NCBI RefSeq assembly: GCF_011075055.1
Contig: NC_058150.1
Coordinates: forward strand, 2,356,001-2,420,000
Direction: 5' to 3'
Source: Mangifera indica
Taxonomy: Eukaryota; Streptophyta; Magnoliopsida; Sapindales; Anacardiaceae
Length of the DNA stretch: 64,000 bases
A model generated the notes under the pieces. That model made no database searches. It was not told the origin of the DNA and was given only the letters and a program-made list of their open reading frames with translations. This document shows, piece after piece, positions 38,259 to 51,400 of this stretch. How positions within the stretch are numbered: position 1 is the first letter of the stretch; each line of letters opens with the position of its first letter. The translations under genes and the position numbers were made by a program.

Positions 38259-40459
38259 CCACGAGGTTTGGATTTTCCAGTGCTGCTGCCACTCGTTCTT
38301 TGTCGTTCAGTTGTTTATTTACTGCATTAGAAAGGAAAATTCTCCATGAATGCCATGACATAATTTATGTAAGGTTTCTTAGAGTTAAAGCTTTAAAGCA
38401 TATCCAAGAAGTGCTGCTATAAGACCCCATCAAACTTGTATGTGAAAATGGATGGTAAGTGAGAACAGTGATCAAGGCCAGTGGATTCACCGCCAATAAG
38501 CTTTACATGTAACTGGAATCATAAGTCACTATTCAACTCCACATTAGCATCATACGGGTGTGTGCCACAAACAAAAGCAGTAATGCTTTTCAGCAGCCAA
38601 TCCAAATGAAGAAAGAAAAACAGAGGCAAAGAGAAAGTATGTAAGTACCTGCTGCTTCTGTTGCATGAGTTCCGGGTGCCACTCTTATATCCACCTATTA
38701 ACAATAACTATGAACAATTAGGAAGTGAAGTGATGGTAGGAAAGAGGGTGATGAGATGCATGTAAGACAATCAATGTGAAGACCAGCTTAAAAATCAAGA
38801 TTTTCAAAACTAAAAACGTTGTAAATTTCATCCATAAAGAACAACAAATAGAAACTTACCACTATAACATGACAAAACAAGGGATATTGTAACAACAGGG
38901 CTAGTGGCACAGACAAAAGTATGTGGAAACTTCATCCTCATGAATCACTTGACAATGATTATAGCAAGTAAACTCCAATCATTCTGCATACACTAGAAAT
39001 ATAATTTTTTTGGAATCCACTAAAAACGTAAACATCGGTACTCATTAATTGGTGATCCGTGTCTTCCTACATATATAGCATTGTGCACCAACAATGCCCT
39101 TGAAGGAGAAACCAAACAACCAATCATGAGAAAGACAAGAGAGAAGAGCTTCATTGAAAAAGTTGACAAACAGGTACTACGGGTTCATAATATCAAGTTT
39201 ATTTTTATTTTTGTACGAAACAAAAAGGAGTATTGATATTACAAAGAAGTAAAACAGATATTGGGCCAAGTATCCTTTAAAAGAACAAAGCCAATCTGGT
39301 ATCAGAGTTGAAGGGTTTACAAAGGCTATCATGAATGTGTATAATCTGTATGAAAAGAAGAAACCAAAAAGAAAGATTACTACAGCCCATCCCCAATAAC
39401 ACAACAAAAATACCATGAATCTACATGATAATGGTTTTTTTTTGTTTTAGAAAACCCATATTTTGGTTGTCCAGAGATAGGTCCACTTTCCAAGCCAGAC
39501 AACAATAAAAAAGGAAACAAAGCCTACTAAAAGAAACAAACTTACCTCAAATTAGTATTATATAAAATATCAAGAGATATCAAACAACATATAACATAAT
39601 GACAAAGCGGCACTAGAATATACTGGCCCCACTAATCCAACAATCATCCCAAGAACTCTACAAAACCACTCGATTCATTAGGCTTCCATTGATCTAATAT
39701 GTAGTAATCGTGCACTGCAAATAAAATTAAATGGAAACCTGTCAGCCAAATTAATACCTTGTAACGTGAAGGAAGACTCCTCATAAGTTTCACCCGCAAG
39801 CACAGACCAATAACGGTTGCCATACTGCAGTGTTCAACTGTTGGAGTGAAAGTGACCCTGAATGAGAATATATTCATTAAATTTTCAAACATAACTTGAA
39901 TATGAGATTAATGAACATGGTTAAGATAATATTTTACCTTACATAGCTATGCTCATCATCTACCTCAATTGCATCTTCTGTAATTACTTTGAGCTCTTCC
40001 AATGAGTATGGGTGCTCTGGATCTTTTATATCTCTTACATGATGTAAAAATGTTAAGAAAATAAATAAATATATAACCATCATACAATTTTATTCAGAAA
40101 TCATTGATCCCTTTTAAAATTATTCTAGTTCATAAATAATTGATACTATAAAAAAAAGACAAAATGTCAAAAAACAATCATGCTACAACAAATTGTTACT
40201 GCATTTAGCAGTCAGCAAAATACATATTTGCAATAGATGATGATTCCATAGGAACCACAAAAAACTTATCTCAGTTATCATAAGCAATGTGAGATTTACC
40301 GCTGGCATCAAATTTAACCAAGCCAAAAAGGATATCAAATATTTCTTGTTGGTCAATTGGCTCAACAGCATACTCATCTGCATTACCAATGAAACTTCGA
40401 ACCCGTCGTTCTTTCTTTCCATACACTGTTGGATTTGCATTTATCAAGCCAGATACCAT
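38221..40459 (-). CDS. AE7: AE7-like MIP18-family protein (cytosolic Fe-S assembly, CIA2)
   Basis: Five coding exons: 40459-40336, 40043-39938, 39857-39758, 38694-38649, 38321-38221. They give 158 residues with exact phases. The start [20 protein letters not shown] matches Arabidopsis AE7. The MIP18/DUF59 domain includes [40 protein letters not shown] (with the conserved Cys), [13 protein letters not shown] and [22 protein letters not shown]7 joins MET18 and CIA1 in the CIA targeting complex, which loads Fe-S clusters onto cytosolic and nuclear proteins, including DNA-repair enzymes. Intron 1 (40044-40335) has AT-AC ends and U12-type signals. A 28-bp duplication covers the stop codon without changing the protein. 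A 5' UTR intron probably spans about 40471-41409. AE7 versus an AE7-like paralog is not fully settled. Confidence 0.93.
40044..40335 (-). other. U12-type AT-AC intron in the AE7-like gene
   Basis: The minus-strand donor is G|ATATCCTTTTT, the classic U12 AT-AC 5' site. The acceptor is TTTTTAC|ATCATG. A branch-site match TTCTTAAC lies just before, at 40051-40058, 7 bases from the intron end. Splicing here yields [15 protein letters not shown], as in the protein family. No GT-AG alternative preserves the frame and the conserved residues. Confidence 0.9.
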
Positions 40460-41682
40460 CTTTACTGCTGCAACTGAAATAGATTAAGAAACAGCAAACT
40501 CCTTTGCAGTCAAACCATATATATATATATCCTTCGTTATTATAGGCATAACAAAAAAGGGTAAATTCAAATTTCAACTAAAACAACCTGTAAACACCTC
40601 AACTTTTTAAGCACACCAGACACTAGGAACTATACAGTAATATGCAAATGTATTTGCTTCCACATATTACCATTAAACTGCTAACATATATTTCATACAT
40701 CCACAAAGCAAAACAAGACAAAATAATAATAATAATAATCCAGGAGACTGCCTTCACTAATTATTCAAGGAGACCTCTTGTAAAAGTTAACTAGTCACAT
40801 TATTACTACCTTGCACTAAAGTTTCTTTAATCTTAGCAGTTAGCATGCTATTAACCTCATATGTTAGGTTAACTTCAAGGCAACTCTGTCAAACCATCAA
40901 CTGCATACGTTAGGGTCTAATATTCACAGCAGGAAAAAATTTCCAGCAGCCACAGGCCATAAAATAATCTGTAGTTCTCAACCACTGGATTTTGATTACA
41001 AAGAAAGATTTTAAACCGATTTTGAGGCCTTTTAAGCTCCAAAACGAGGGGAACAAACGTCCTATGTTGTCTAGTAATGTGCAACAAAAAAGGTTTGGAT
41101 TCCTACACTATTCAAAAGAAAAAGATAATTTAATTATAAAACCTGTAGATTTTTGTTACGAGTCATTTTAACATACAAAGATGAACTTTTCCGCATCGTG
41201 ATGCCGAGAGAGAAATAGAAAATGAATATAACATAAAGCCACTGGTTAGGGTTTGAATTAAAATTTAAGTAAATTATATAAACTACTTCAATCAACAAAA
41301 AGAATTATAATCAAAATAAAATTATCAGCGGGAAGAAAAAATAAACAAGCAAACAACCACAGAAACGAAATTTAGAAAATTACAATAAGAAAAAAAAAGA
41401 AGAAGACACCTCGTAAGGGAGATAAGAGCAGAAGAAGACGATCGACAATTGAAACAAAAACAAATTGGGGCAAGTTGTTTTTGGCGAAGGATAGATTGGG
41501 TCAAGTACGGCTGATTAATCTAACAAAAATCTTTGAGCAAATTTATGAGTATGATGGGCTTTTCTTTGGGCCATCGTCATGTATTCCTGGATCCGGCCTC
41601 CGATAACGACGGGACGGACCACAGGAGTTCGTTTTAATTAAAGATCATGCATTATTCAATATTATCAACTTCTTTAAAGAAT
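40460..41682 (-). promoter_or_regulatory. AE7-like 5' leader intron and promoter
   Basis: A leader acceptor (GTTGCAG) lies 11 bases before the ATG, and a donor (GAGGTGTC) near 41409. A CT-rich first exon is inferred at about 41410-41480 on the minus strand. The promoter faces IWS1 head to head. Confidence 0.5.
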
Positions 41683-42624
41683 GGGAGAAGGACTATTTCC
41701 CACCCAACTTTTGATGCATTCTCAAATTGGCACCCACAACAGATGAAAATCCATTTTCCCACCCGTGAGCTGTTAAAATGGATGATCTCTGTTTGCATAA
41801 GGGTAAAATGTCTATTTTACCCTTGTTAGATGAAATGACAAAAATACCCCTCAATTTAATTTCTCAAATTAATGTGAGAGTTTTACCATTCACCCCCTTA
41901 GATTTTAGAAACTAATATTTTCACCCCATGGCAAATGACAAAATACCCCTCAACTTTAAAAACTAACATTTTCACCCCCAAACCTAGGGTTTCCATATTT
42001 TTCAAAATATAGCCGCCCCCCATAACTTTCAAAACTAGCATTTCACCCCCATTCTTCAACTTCATCTCCTGACGTCTTCTCCGGCGTCATTACCGGCCTC
42101 CTCCTTCTCCTGGTGCGACGGCGGTGGTGCGACAAAGAGACGAAGATCTCTTCGTCGCTCGTCGTCCAGGTCTCTCTTCTTCTCTCTTCGTCTCTCGTCG
42201 CATCTGGAAGACGTGACGACGAAGGACGACGAAGCGTCGTCCTTCGTCTGTTCTTCCAGATCTGGACGACGCTTCGTCGTCCAGATCTGGGGGAAGAAGG
42301 GTCGTCCTTCGTAGTCGGAGATGGGAGATCGGTCGAATGCGTCGGCCGTCGATGGTGGCCAGAGAAGGAGCAAACCCTAGGGGTGAAATCTAAACTTTTT
42401 AAATTTTGAGGATGGGTTAGTTATTAGTTTTTAAAACCTGGAGGGGGGAAACGGTAAAATTTAAAAGTTTTAAAGTTTTAAATAGCAAATGACGATTTTG
42501 CCCCTGTCCCTAACTGAAAAATTGGACTGCAGTTTGGTCACGGGTGGGAAAACTGGATTTTCATCTGCCGTGGGTGCCAATTTGAGAATGCATCAAAAGT
42601 TGGGTGGGAAATAGTCCTTCTCCC
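41683..42624. mobile_element. Inverted-repeat (MITE-like) element between AE7-like and IWS1
   Basis: The first ~86 bases (GGGAGAAGGACTATTTCCCA...) are repeated inverted at the right end with only about three mismatches and one indel, so the element looks recent. The interior is CCCC/ACCCC-rich on the left and has a GC-rich core (42060-42330) with two hairpins. One has 16-bp arms at 42256-42271 and 42275-42290. The other has about 13-bp arms near 42215-42245. No transposase is encoded. Neither end shows a clear target duplication. Confidence 0.88.
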
Positions 42625-42806
42625 TATTGGAGATATCAGGAAGTTCAGGTAAGCCTTCCCGTACAGGATCAAGGCCCAATCCCCTTCGCTCTGGGACTAC
42701 ACAAACAAACAAACGTAATACGAGACCGCCAAAGCTTAGCGCTTTCATAAATCTACACATATTGATCAATCGATACTGCCATCTTCTTAAGCAATTCATC
42801 ACCGCA

Positions 42807-45800
42807 ATGGGTTACGAAGACGATCCGTAAGTTTTCTCAATACCATGTTTTTCTTTTCTTTTTTCTTTTGGTCTTCATGTTGAAAGCTAGGGTTTCTTTG
42901 AGTGATGAATTGATTGAATTGAATTGGACGCGTAGTTATCGTGACGAGGATGGAGAGCCATTGATGGACTATGACGACATGCAATCGGACCGGGAGCCAT
43001 CTCCCGAGCCTCATCAAAACGACATCCTCGATGATTTGGAAGACGACATCGGGGACTTCCCCGAGAGGGAGCGGTCGCAGACTCCTGTTTACGATAACGA
43101 AAAATCGAAACCGAGGAAGAGGTTGGTGAAAAAGGTGGGATCGATTCCCAGGAGTGGTACGCCTAATTTGGTTGATGAGAATGACGATGATGAGGATAAC
43201 TTTATCGGGGATGATTTTGGGAGGGAGATGGAGGAGAGGAAGAGGAAGAAGTGGGGGAAGGAAGTAAAGGAGAGTAGTAAAAGAGTAAAGGTGGATAAGG
43301 AGAGGAGATTGGGGAAGGCCAGTGGGTCTAAATCTGGTAAGAAGGGAAATATGAAAGATAGTGATAAAATGCTCAATGAGATGTGGAACGCTGTTGCACC
43401 GCCTGGAGATTCTGAGGTTTCTTGTTTTTTTTCTTTCTTTATGATGATTTTGGTTCATATTTTGCTGGTTTGTTGTGTTATTAGTTCTTTTCCAGACGGT
43501 TGTTTGATTGGTTTGTAGCGTTTGCTTTTTGGTTTCTCTTTGTTGCTGGGATGTTTGCATGTTAGTATAGTTGAAATTTTGTAACTTTGATCGGGTTTTA
43601 TAGTGGAGTCATTGTGTTTTGGCTGTGAATATTTTTATTTTTTTATGTTTTTTCGTTTGGTCATGCTTCAGTTATTTGACTAAGTGTTAGTGATTTAGCT
43701 AATTTGCTTTCTCATTGTTACTATAAAATTTATGTACGCGCATCAGTTAGTGTTGATTTTGGTTATCTTTATGTGGTTCTTATGTGTTCTGTCATGTTGG
43801 GATTTTTATTTGCCTGGTTGATTAAGGTTTTGACTTTTTGTTGGTGAAATTTTGTTTTAATTTATCCCAGTGATCTTCTTCTTGTAGCTCTACTTTATTC
43901 TTCTTCATTTCACAATTTAGTCTTGTATTTATATGTTTTGTCAGTAGTTAGAGGTCTTGATTTGTTGATGAAGTTTGTAATTGTATATGTCTTAAATGTG
44001 ATAGGATGATCAGGAAGGTGTTAGGACGGTGGATGATGATAATTTCATTGATGACAGTGGTGTTGACCCTAGTGACAGGTATGGAAGTGACAATGAAATG
44101 CGCTTTGCTCATGATGCTCCTCAGGTAAATGCCTCATCCTTTTATACGTTTAATTTATCCCAATTTTACGTTTATGCAACTCTGTTATTATTTGTTAGTT
44201 TCTTTCATCAATGAATCTTTTGGCATAGCTATCTAGAAAGCTTGAGAGGTTTATGTACTGATATTATGTGTTGCTGAATTAATATTGCTTAAAACGCGGG
44301 TGTCATATATAAGTTTTATGTACAATGATCTGACTTTGCCAGGCAGAGGAGGGTGATGAGGATGAGGAAATCAATGAGCTCTTCAAGATGGGCAAAAAGA
44401 AGAAAAAGAATGAGAAAAGTCCTGCACAAATTGCATTGCTAGTTGAGAATGTCATGGCTGAGCTTGAGGTCACTGCTGAAGAAGATGCTGAACTTAATAG
44501 ACAGAATAAACCTGCTATTAATAAACTCAAGAAGTTGTCTCTTCTTATTGAGGTTCTCTCAAAGTAAGCTGATTACCTGCATTCCATTTTCAGTGTGCTT
44601 CTATTTTATTTGCAATAATTCTTATATTTTTTCTTGTCTTTGCTCTTGATGCAGGAAGCAGCTTCAACAAGAATTTTTAGACCATGGAGTGCTGACTCTG
44701 TTAAAGAATTGGCTTGAACCCCTTCCAGATGGGAGTTTACCAAATATAAACATCCGTGCAGCTATTCTGAAGATTTTGACTGATGTATGAACTTGTTTAT
44801 TCTCATTTATCTCTTTACTTATGGTCATTGCTTCCAAACAAATTTTATGTTTATTTAGACCCTGAATTTTACTTTTTTCATGCAGTTTCCAATTGATCTG
44901 GAGCAGTATGATAGAAGGGAGCAATTGAAGAAAAGCGGTCTTGGAAAGGTGTATGATTATTTCATCAAAAAAATGCAGTTTTCTGTTTGGCACTGGGAGT
45001 ATCAATTTGGGTTGATTTGATCTTTTCCTTTACAGGTTATCATGTTTTTATCAAAATCTGATGAGGAAACCACATCAAACAGAAAGCTTGCGAAGGATCT
45101 CGTTGACAAATGGGTAATGCCTGTCTTGGTCTTTATTGTTGCCTAAACTTTACATTTTACTGTTGTGTATCTAAGTTCAGGATTCTCTTCTCTGAATCTT
45201 AGAAACAAGTTTTACGTGGCATGACGAGAAAATTAGTGTTTTGTTTTAATTTTCTGTTTTATGCCCCTGTAGTTTCTTTTCCTTTGTGGATTTTCTTGTG
45301 TTTAAAATTTTGATTTGTACTGCAGTTTCATTCTCAACTTTATTTTTGTTTGTGTTTGCTCTTTTAATTATGTATTTGGGACATACTTTTCAATTCTAGA
45401 AAATCTGTGTATGAAACTGTTTTACGTATACAGATATTGACTTTTTTGTGGTTTGAAATGCATACAGAGTCGACCCATATTTAATAAGAGCACAAGGTTT
45501 GAGGACATGAAAAATGTTGATGATGACAGGGTTCCTTTTCGAAGGCCATCTGTTAAAAAGTAATCTATATTACTGTTATTTGGTGGTTCTCATGTGCTTG
45601 CATAGGTTTTCCATATTTCTGATTCATTAATGTATTATTATTTTTTAATATTTTTATATAGGCCTACAAATAAATCTGCAGCAATGGAATCTAGAGATGG
45701 TGATTTTGATGATTTGGTTATATCTAGGTAAGATGTGATGAGAGATTTCATCTGTTTGCATATGGTCTTATATTTTCTGGGAAATATTGCTTCCAATTTC

Positions 45801-46394
45801 AAATTGTTTCACATGCCAATTTTTTGCATATACAATTCAGGGACCGCAAATCTGGTCAATCATCTTCTGGGCAACAAGCTTCAAGGCAAGACTCAGCCAC
45901 AAGGCAACATGCATCGAGACCAGAAGCAACCCCATTGGATTTTGTGGTGCGTCCCCAATCTAAAATTGATCCAGAAGAAATTAGAGCCCGTGCTAAACAA
46001 GTTATGCACGACCAACGCCGAATGAAGGTTAGTCGAGATGTTAATTTTTCATTCAAGTTTGCTGCTTTGGTCTGGTACAAAAAATGTACTAAATTTTGTA
46101 TAAGCATTCTTGCGGTGAACTTGTTTAAAATTTTTGCTCTTACTCAGTGAAGCCTTTGAAATTCTGTCTATGTTTCACCTCTGCTCTTTTAGAACTTAGT
46201 CACTTATGCGCTTTAAGAAAGTTCTGACGACTGAAAAATTGATATTGTTTAGAGATTGCATAGTTTCTAACTTAAATGTTTAACCGGGATGGCAGATGAA
46301 TAAGAAGTTGCAGCAGTTGAAGGCGCCCAAAAAGAAGCAAATGCAAGCTACCAAACTTAGCGTGGAGGGTCGAGGCATGCTCAAATACTTGTGA
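42807..46394 (+). CDS. IWS1: IWS1 transcription elongation factor (Spt6 partner)
   Basis: Eleven exons: 42807-42826, 42936-43416, 44005-44124, 44343-44563, 44655-44784, 44886-44948, 45036-45113, 45468-45559, 45662-45727, 45841-46027, 46296-46394. They total 1,557 bp, or 518 residues, fully in frame. The N-terminal half is acidic and disordered (YRDEDGEPLMDYDDMQ, DNFIGDDFGREMEERKRKK). The C-terminal half is the TFIIS N-terminal-like (LW) domain: LNRQNKPAINKLKKLSLLIE, LDHGVLTLLKNWLEPLPDGS, NIRAAILKILTDFPIDLEQY, GLGKVIMFLSKSDEET and LVDKWSRPIFNKSTRF. IWS1 works with Spt6 on RNA polymerase II during elongation; in Arabidopsis it also acts with BES1 in brassinosteroid-regulated transcription. The first coding exon is only 20 bp. 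The start is about 180 bp from the inverted-repeat element. Confidence 0.96.
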
Positions 46395-48455
46395 GCTGGG
46401 AAACAAGTGTGCATCATAAGCAAGTTACAGTACTACCAACGTGAGCTGATGGGCTGAAAATACTTTACTGTCTTGCACTTTGGAAGATATTCTGGTGAGC
46501 AGGTTGCCTACTTCAAGGAGCTTTGTCAGAAGAAGGTTTGAAAGCTCAATTGTAATGGATGATAATGATCAGGTTGGTTGATTTATATAAAAGCCTTTTC
46601 AGCTTAATGGCGCCTTTGTGATGAATTAGTGATCACAGCATGGTTGAATCCTATGGATTGAATGTATCCTGAATTCTGTTTCGGATTTGAATGTTAAAAG
46701 CCTTTGATATTTATTCAGAATTATTGTTTTTAAAGATTCATATTGATCTCAAATTCGGAGAGTGATTATTTTCTTGGTTTGAGCACCATTGATTTTGATT
46801 GTGGCATGTAGCAATAGCAGCAGTGACAGTAAATGACATTGTTTAGAGTAAAGATTAGGCAGTATTTTTTGGTGTCACAAGAGATAGTATAAAACAAAAT
46901 TATGTGAACAAATTATGAGCACAAATGATGATATTTTATTATATGATTGGATGATTTTGAATAAAAGATAAAACAATATTTAATTATATGTCATTATTTT
47001 TACGAATAATATTAGTCAATTAAAATTTGTACAATATTTTCGGACTATATTGCTTCTATAAATAAATAAAACTTAAAAGTTTTCGGAAGTTATCGTTTCA
47101 GTAATTTGTCAAATTTTTTTCTATCTGTTAGCGTGTCTCATGACAATTTAAAAAATAATAGATACGTTGTGTAAATATTATGTTATAAACTATTAATGTT
47201 ATGAATTTTTTTTAAATATAGGAGTTAAATATGAGTTTTTTTTTTTTTAAATAGGGAAATATTCATCTATATTTAATAAGTTTTATAAGATAATATTTAC
47301 ACCTTTACAATATTATTTATAGTTTCCTTTGACTTATCTTATTATGGAATTTTAAAACCTCAAGGATAAAATGATAGTTAATACATCCCTATCATAGTAT
47401 TTAGATAAAATAATATAAATACTTTTTAAATGTTAAAACTGGTAATTATCTTTAACATATAGATGGAAAAATGATTTTTTTAAATTTAAAGCTTAAATTT
47501 GAGTTTAAAAGTTTAATATTATAAAATTTAAACTTGAGCTTGAAGGTGTATGACTCACTAAACTTACAAACTTAAAAAAATTTTATTGAAATTAATTTAA
47601 ACAACGTTATTTTGACCAATACATATAAAAATAACATTATTTTGATCGATTTTTACTCTGTTCAATTTAGTATTATAACTAAACTTGAACCGAACTCAAA
47701 CTCAAACTTGACTTTCTTCAAATAAATCAACCTCAAATTAGTTTTAGAAAAGCTTGATAAACTCAAAATTGACTCAATTCAAATTCATTTTTAATCTTCT
47801 TGCTACCTTAAATTTAAAGTTGTTAGATAGTTTTCGGCTATTTTTGTACAATAAGAACATATCTAGACTTTTTCTTTTATGAAGGTCTACATCAAACCAC
47901 AGCCCTTGGTTTCTGCCAATTTCCATGGCCATTTTGTGCTTTTGATTCCTAAGCTGTTTATAAAATGCCCATTTGAAATCTTTATGTTTCAACATTTCAA
48001 ACAATAAGATTGATGAGCCATTACTTCAAAGAAAGCTAATCCTGAATCCACAAGGTGTTAGCAAATTACCAAACTGATTGAACGATCAAATATAGCAAAG
48101 CGTGGATAGAACTTCACACATTAGTGATTGTATCTACTGAAATTCTCAATACATAAATATAATTTCCCATTTCAAAAAGGGTAGACTTAAGGGCAGTCTC
48201 AATTTTCAATGTCTTTAGATGCTGCTGCTGCTATCTATATAGCCAATGACAACTGCCCTTTTCAGAAAAAATGCTCTATATAGCCATGCACACAGTTCTA
48301 CTTTGTCCCAAGTGCCAGGATGGTCACTAAAACTTCCCTTCTCCTCTTTGCTTCCTCCATCGTCATTTTTCATTCTTTTTTCTCCTTTTGTTTTCTCAAG
48401 GTCATTGTTACACAATGAGCAGAAAGGAAATGAGGGAAAACAAAAAGGAAAAAAA
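46395..48455. other. Convergent spacer between IWS1 and RPN9, with a decayed repeat
   Basis: The IWS1 3' UTR probably runs to about 46700. Around 47480-47790, sequence with TTTGAGTTT/CTTGAGCTTGAA, AACGTTATTTTGA and ATAACATTATTTTGATCGAT resembles a degraded copy of the 23.8- and 49.5-kb repeat family. The RPN9 3' UTR lies just below 48456. Confidence 0.5.
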
Positions 48456-51400
48456 TTACGATGCAATAAGATCAGGTGTTTCAGCTTCGATGGATAATAA
48501 AGCTGTATGTACTTTGCCCAGCCAATTGTCCAGCCGATCACGTAAGGATTTGATCTGCGGAATGCCCAAAACTCTTGGCTGTACCCAGGATACATGTACT
48601 GTTCCTTCAACTTGATCGATTATACCCTCAATGAGATGAACCTGTATTAAAACATCAAACATCACAATGTGCTGTGACAGTAGGTGTAAAAGCAAGGCTT
48701 GTGCTGATAATAATTGATGAAACACCCAAGAGAAGGAATAAATATGTACACATGAAGTGAAAAAAGAAGACTTACCGAGAGAGACTTCACCAGAAGATGC
48801 TCCACATCCTCAATTGAAAGTTTTGTGCGCTCTGCAATGACGCTTAATGGAATGGTCCGGTCCTCGGAAGGCCGGCTACAAGGATGCACATCTCCAATCA
48901 ATTGGCAGCAAAATATAGAAATATTGTAAAATAATGAAAAGACGGTAGAACCATAATACCTAAAGATGATTTCCATCAGGCAGAGAATGTTAATCTTTTC
49001 CAGTAACTTCTTCTCATTCTCAACCAGTGCAGGTTGAGACCTGAGGGCAGCATTGTGTACACGACATAATTCTTGGTATCGAACTAAGTCACCAGAGTTA
49101 AATGCCTGGAGAATATAATACAGCCACTCGACCTTTGCTCCTATAAGACTATTAATCTGTAAAAGATATTATGAGATGGAATCATTACATGTACAGTGAA
49201 CACTTTAAACTGTAGTGCAGAAACCAACCCAATACCACCAAATAACCAGAAATGCAAATGATTTCTGTGCTAATCTATCCTGCACTTGTAATGCAGGACT
49301 CCTTGACACTCCTAACAAAGTCTAGTCATTGTGAAATATCTCCAGCAAAATAATAGAATGCTCAAGTACACAAAAGACCTTTCCACACAATGACATAATC
49401 TGGACTAAGATATCTCCCAGTTGATGTTAAGAGTTAAGACTGTTCTACAATGGTAAAAGAAGATGTTAATTTCATTTCACATAATGGATACATAATAAAA
49501 TGCTGATTTCACGACCATGACCAACAATGTAGTGGGCCAAGCAAGTAGGGCTGGATTCAAACCAAGCTTGTTCGAACTCGAGCTCAAGCTCGGCTCAGAC
49601 GAGCCCGAAACGAGCCAACCCTATACAAGCTCAATCGAGCTCGAGCTCAAGCTACTCGCCACATTTTTAAATTAAAAATTTTGATACAAAACAACGTCGT
49701 TTTGAATCGATATGTATTAAAACAACGTCGTTTTAATGATGAAATAGTTAAAAACTCAAGCTCGAAATGAGCTGAGCCGAATTTGAGCCAAGTTTGAGCT
49801 TGGCTTCGACGAGCTCAAGCTCTACTATATATAAACTAGGCCGAGCTCGAGTTCGGCTTGGCTCGGCTCGAATCCAGCCCTACAAGCAAGAGGTTGCAAA
49901 ACAAGAAAGAATTCAAGAAAAGTTAGTAAAGTGCTGAGTTACAAAAGTTTTAACCCTGTCATAAATTAAAGTGAACTTGGCTTTCCAATATTCATCTAAA
50001 AGCTTTCCGTACCAAGGAGCATCCAGCAGCACCAACACTAATACTAATCAGGCTTTATAATTTGAGTAAACATGCAGATTATTATAAAGCTGAGATGAAA
50101 AAATACCCAGTTTATCTTCTCACCACTTCCATCTACATTATCTTTCTAAGAAATCATCCTTGACTTTAAAACAATCACCTTACATACACATCTTGCTCTT
50201 GTAAAGATACTAAAGTTTGACCAGTGACAAAGAGTAACAAATCAAGAACAAACCCAATTCCTCAATTACCTAACTATAACCAACATATGTAAAAAGAATC
50301 CCAACCCAAAGGGAATCTTCGTTGATGATAGACAATATGGCCAAAACCTAAAATTGGGTTTTACTTTCTCTTCAACTTCACTAGCTTAAATGTGTTAATA
50401 ATTGAACAAAGATGACCTACATGAAATTGCACAAATAACAAGCAAAGAAATAATTTATATCATATGCATTTGCTGATGAAAAAGATGCGTCAAAGCATCA
50501 CTCTCTTTTGACAAAGCACATACAACTGAAGATGAGAATTGCAGGAAAACAAAATCCTCAAGAAGATATTCTTACAATAGGATGAGCAAGCAGTTCCCCA
50601 AAATTGTAAATGTTATCCCCAAGCAGTGCAGCAAGGGAAAGATCAAAGGCCAAATCCTATAAAAAAAAAAAAAACCATAAAATGTAAACTTCACATGATG
50701 GAGAAATTGCAACATGCAACAAGACAAAAAAAGTGACTTTCCTTTTTCTTTTATTCTGAGCTTAAGTTCAGGAATTTGTAAGGTGTTTGTAGTATTGTGA
50801 TCACTAGAAATATCATAACCAAGATACAAAAGATTATTGTTCATATCATAACAAACAATACCAGCTTGAATGATTCCGAGAGAGACTCCACTGAAGTGTA
50901 TGCCAGATAAAGCAAAGCACACTTGTAAAATTCAGCAAATTCCTGAAGAACTTTGTAATACTGAGATGAAAGCCAATAAAAACTAGCATATACAGATGGA
51001 TCAATGTCAGTCATGCTGTCAAACATACTCTTTCCATCATCCAGAATTTTTTTGCACTCCTTTTGATCTCCTTGCTCAAGTTTGCACATGGCTATTTGCA
51101 TTTTAATGTAAAGGATTGGCTCCTCTATACGTGGCTCACCAGTTGCCTGAAGTTTTACAATCACACCCTCAAGATAAGTAATGGCAGCTTCTCTTTCAGA
51201 ATACTGCCGTGAAACTATAACTGTAAAATGTGCAAGCTTGAGAAGATTGATCTTCGTCTCAAAATCAGTGATGAAATTATCATACAACTGTATCAAAGAA
51301 TCACCAGCCTGAAATCAAATATCAATATAGATCAAAATAGCAATCAGTTGATGAAAATGGGGGAAAGAAATGCAACAATGCATCACATCTAATTTCTTCT

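Noticed and set aside
40321..40440. Reading exon 1 of the AE7-like gene onward as [20 protein letters not shown]
   Set aside because: These residues are not found in the family; they are the start of the AT-AC intron.
42062..42409. Overlapping Arg/Asp- and Ser-rich open frames on both strands
   Set aside because: They lie in the hairpin-rich core of the inverted-repeat element and reflect GACGAC/CGTCGTC composition, not a conserved protein.
42799..43560. 253-codon minus-strand frame
   Set aside because: Antisense shadow of IWS1 exon 2; no family resemblance and biased composition.
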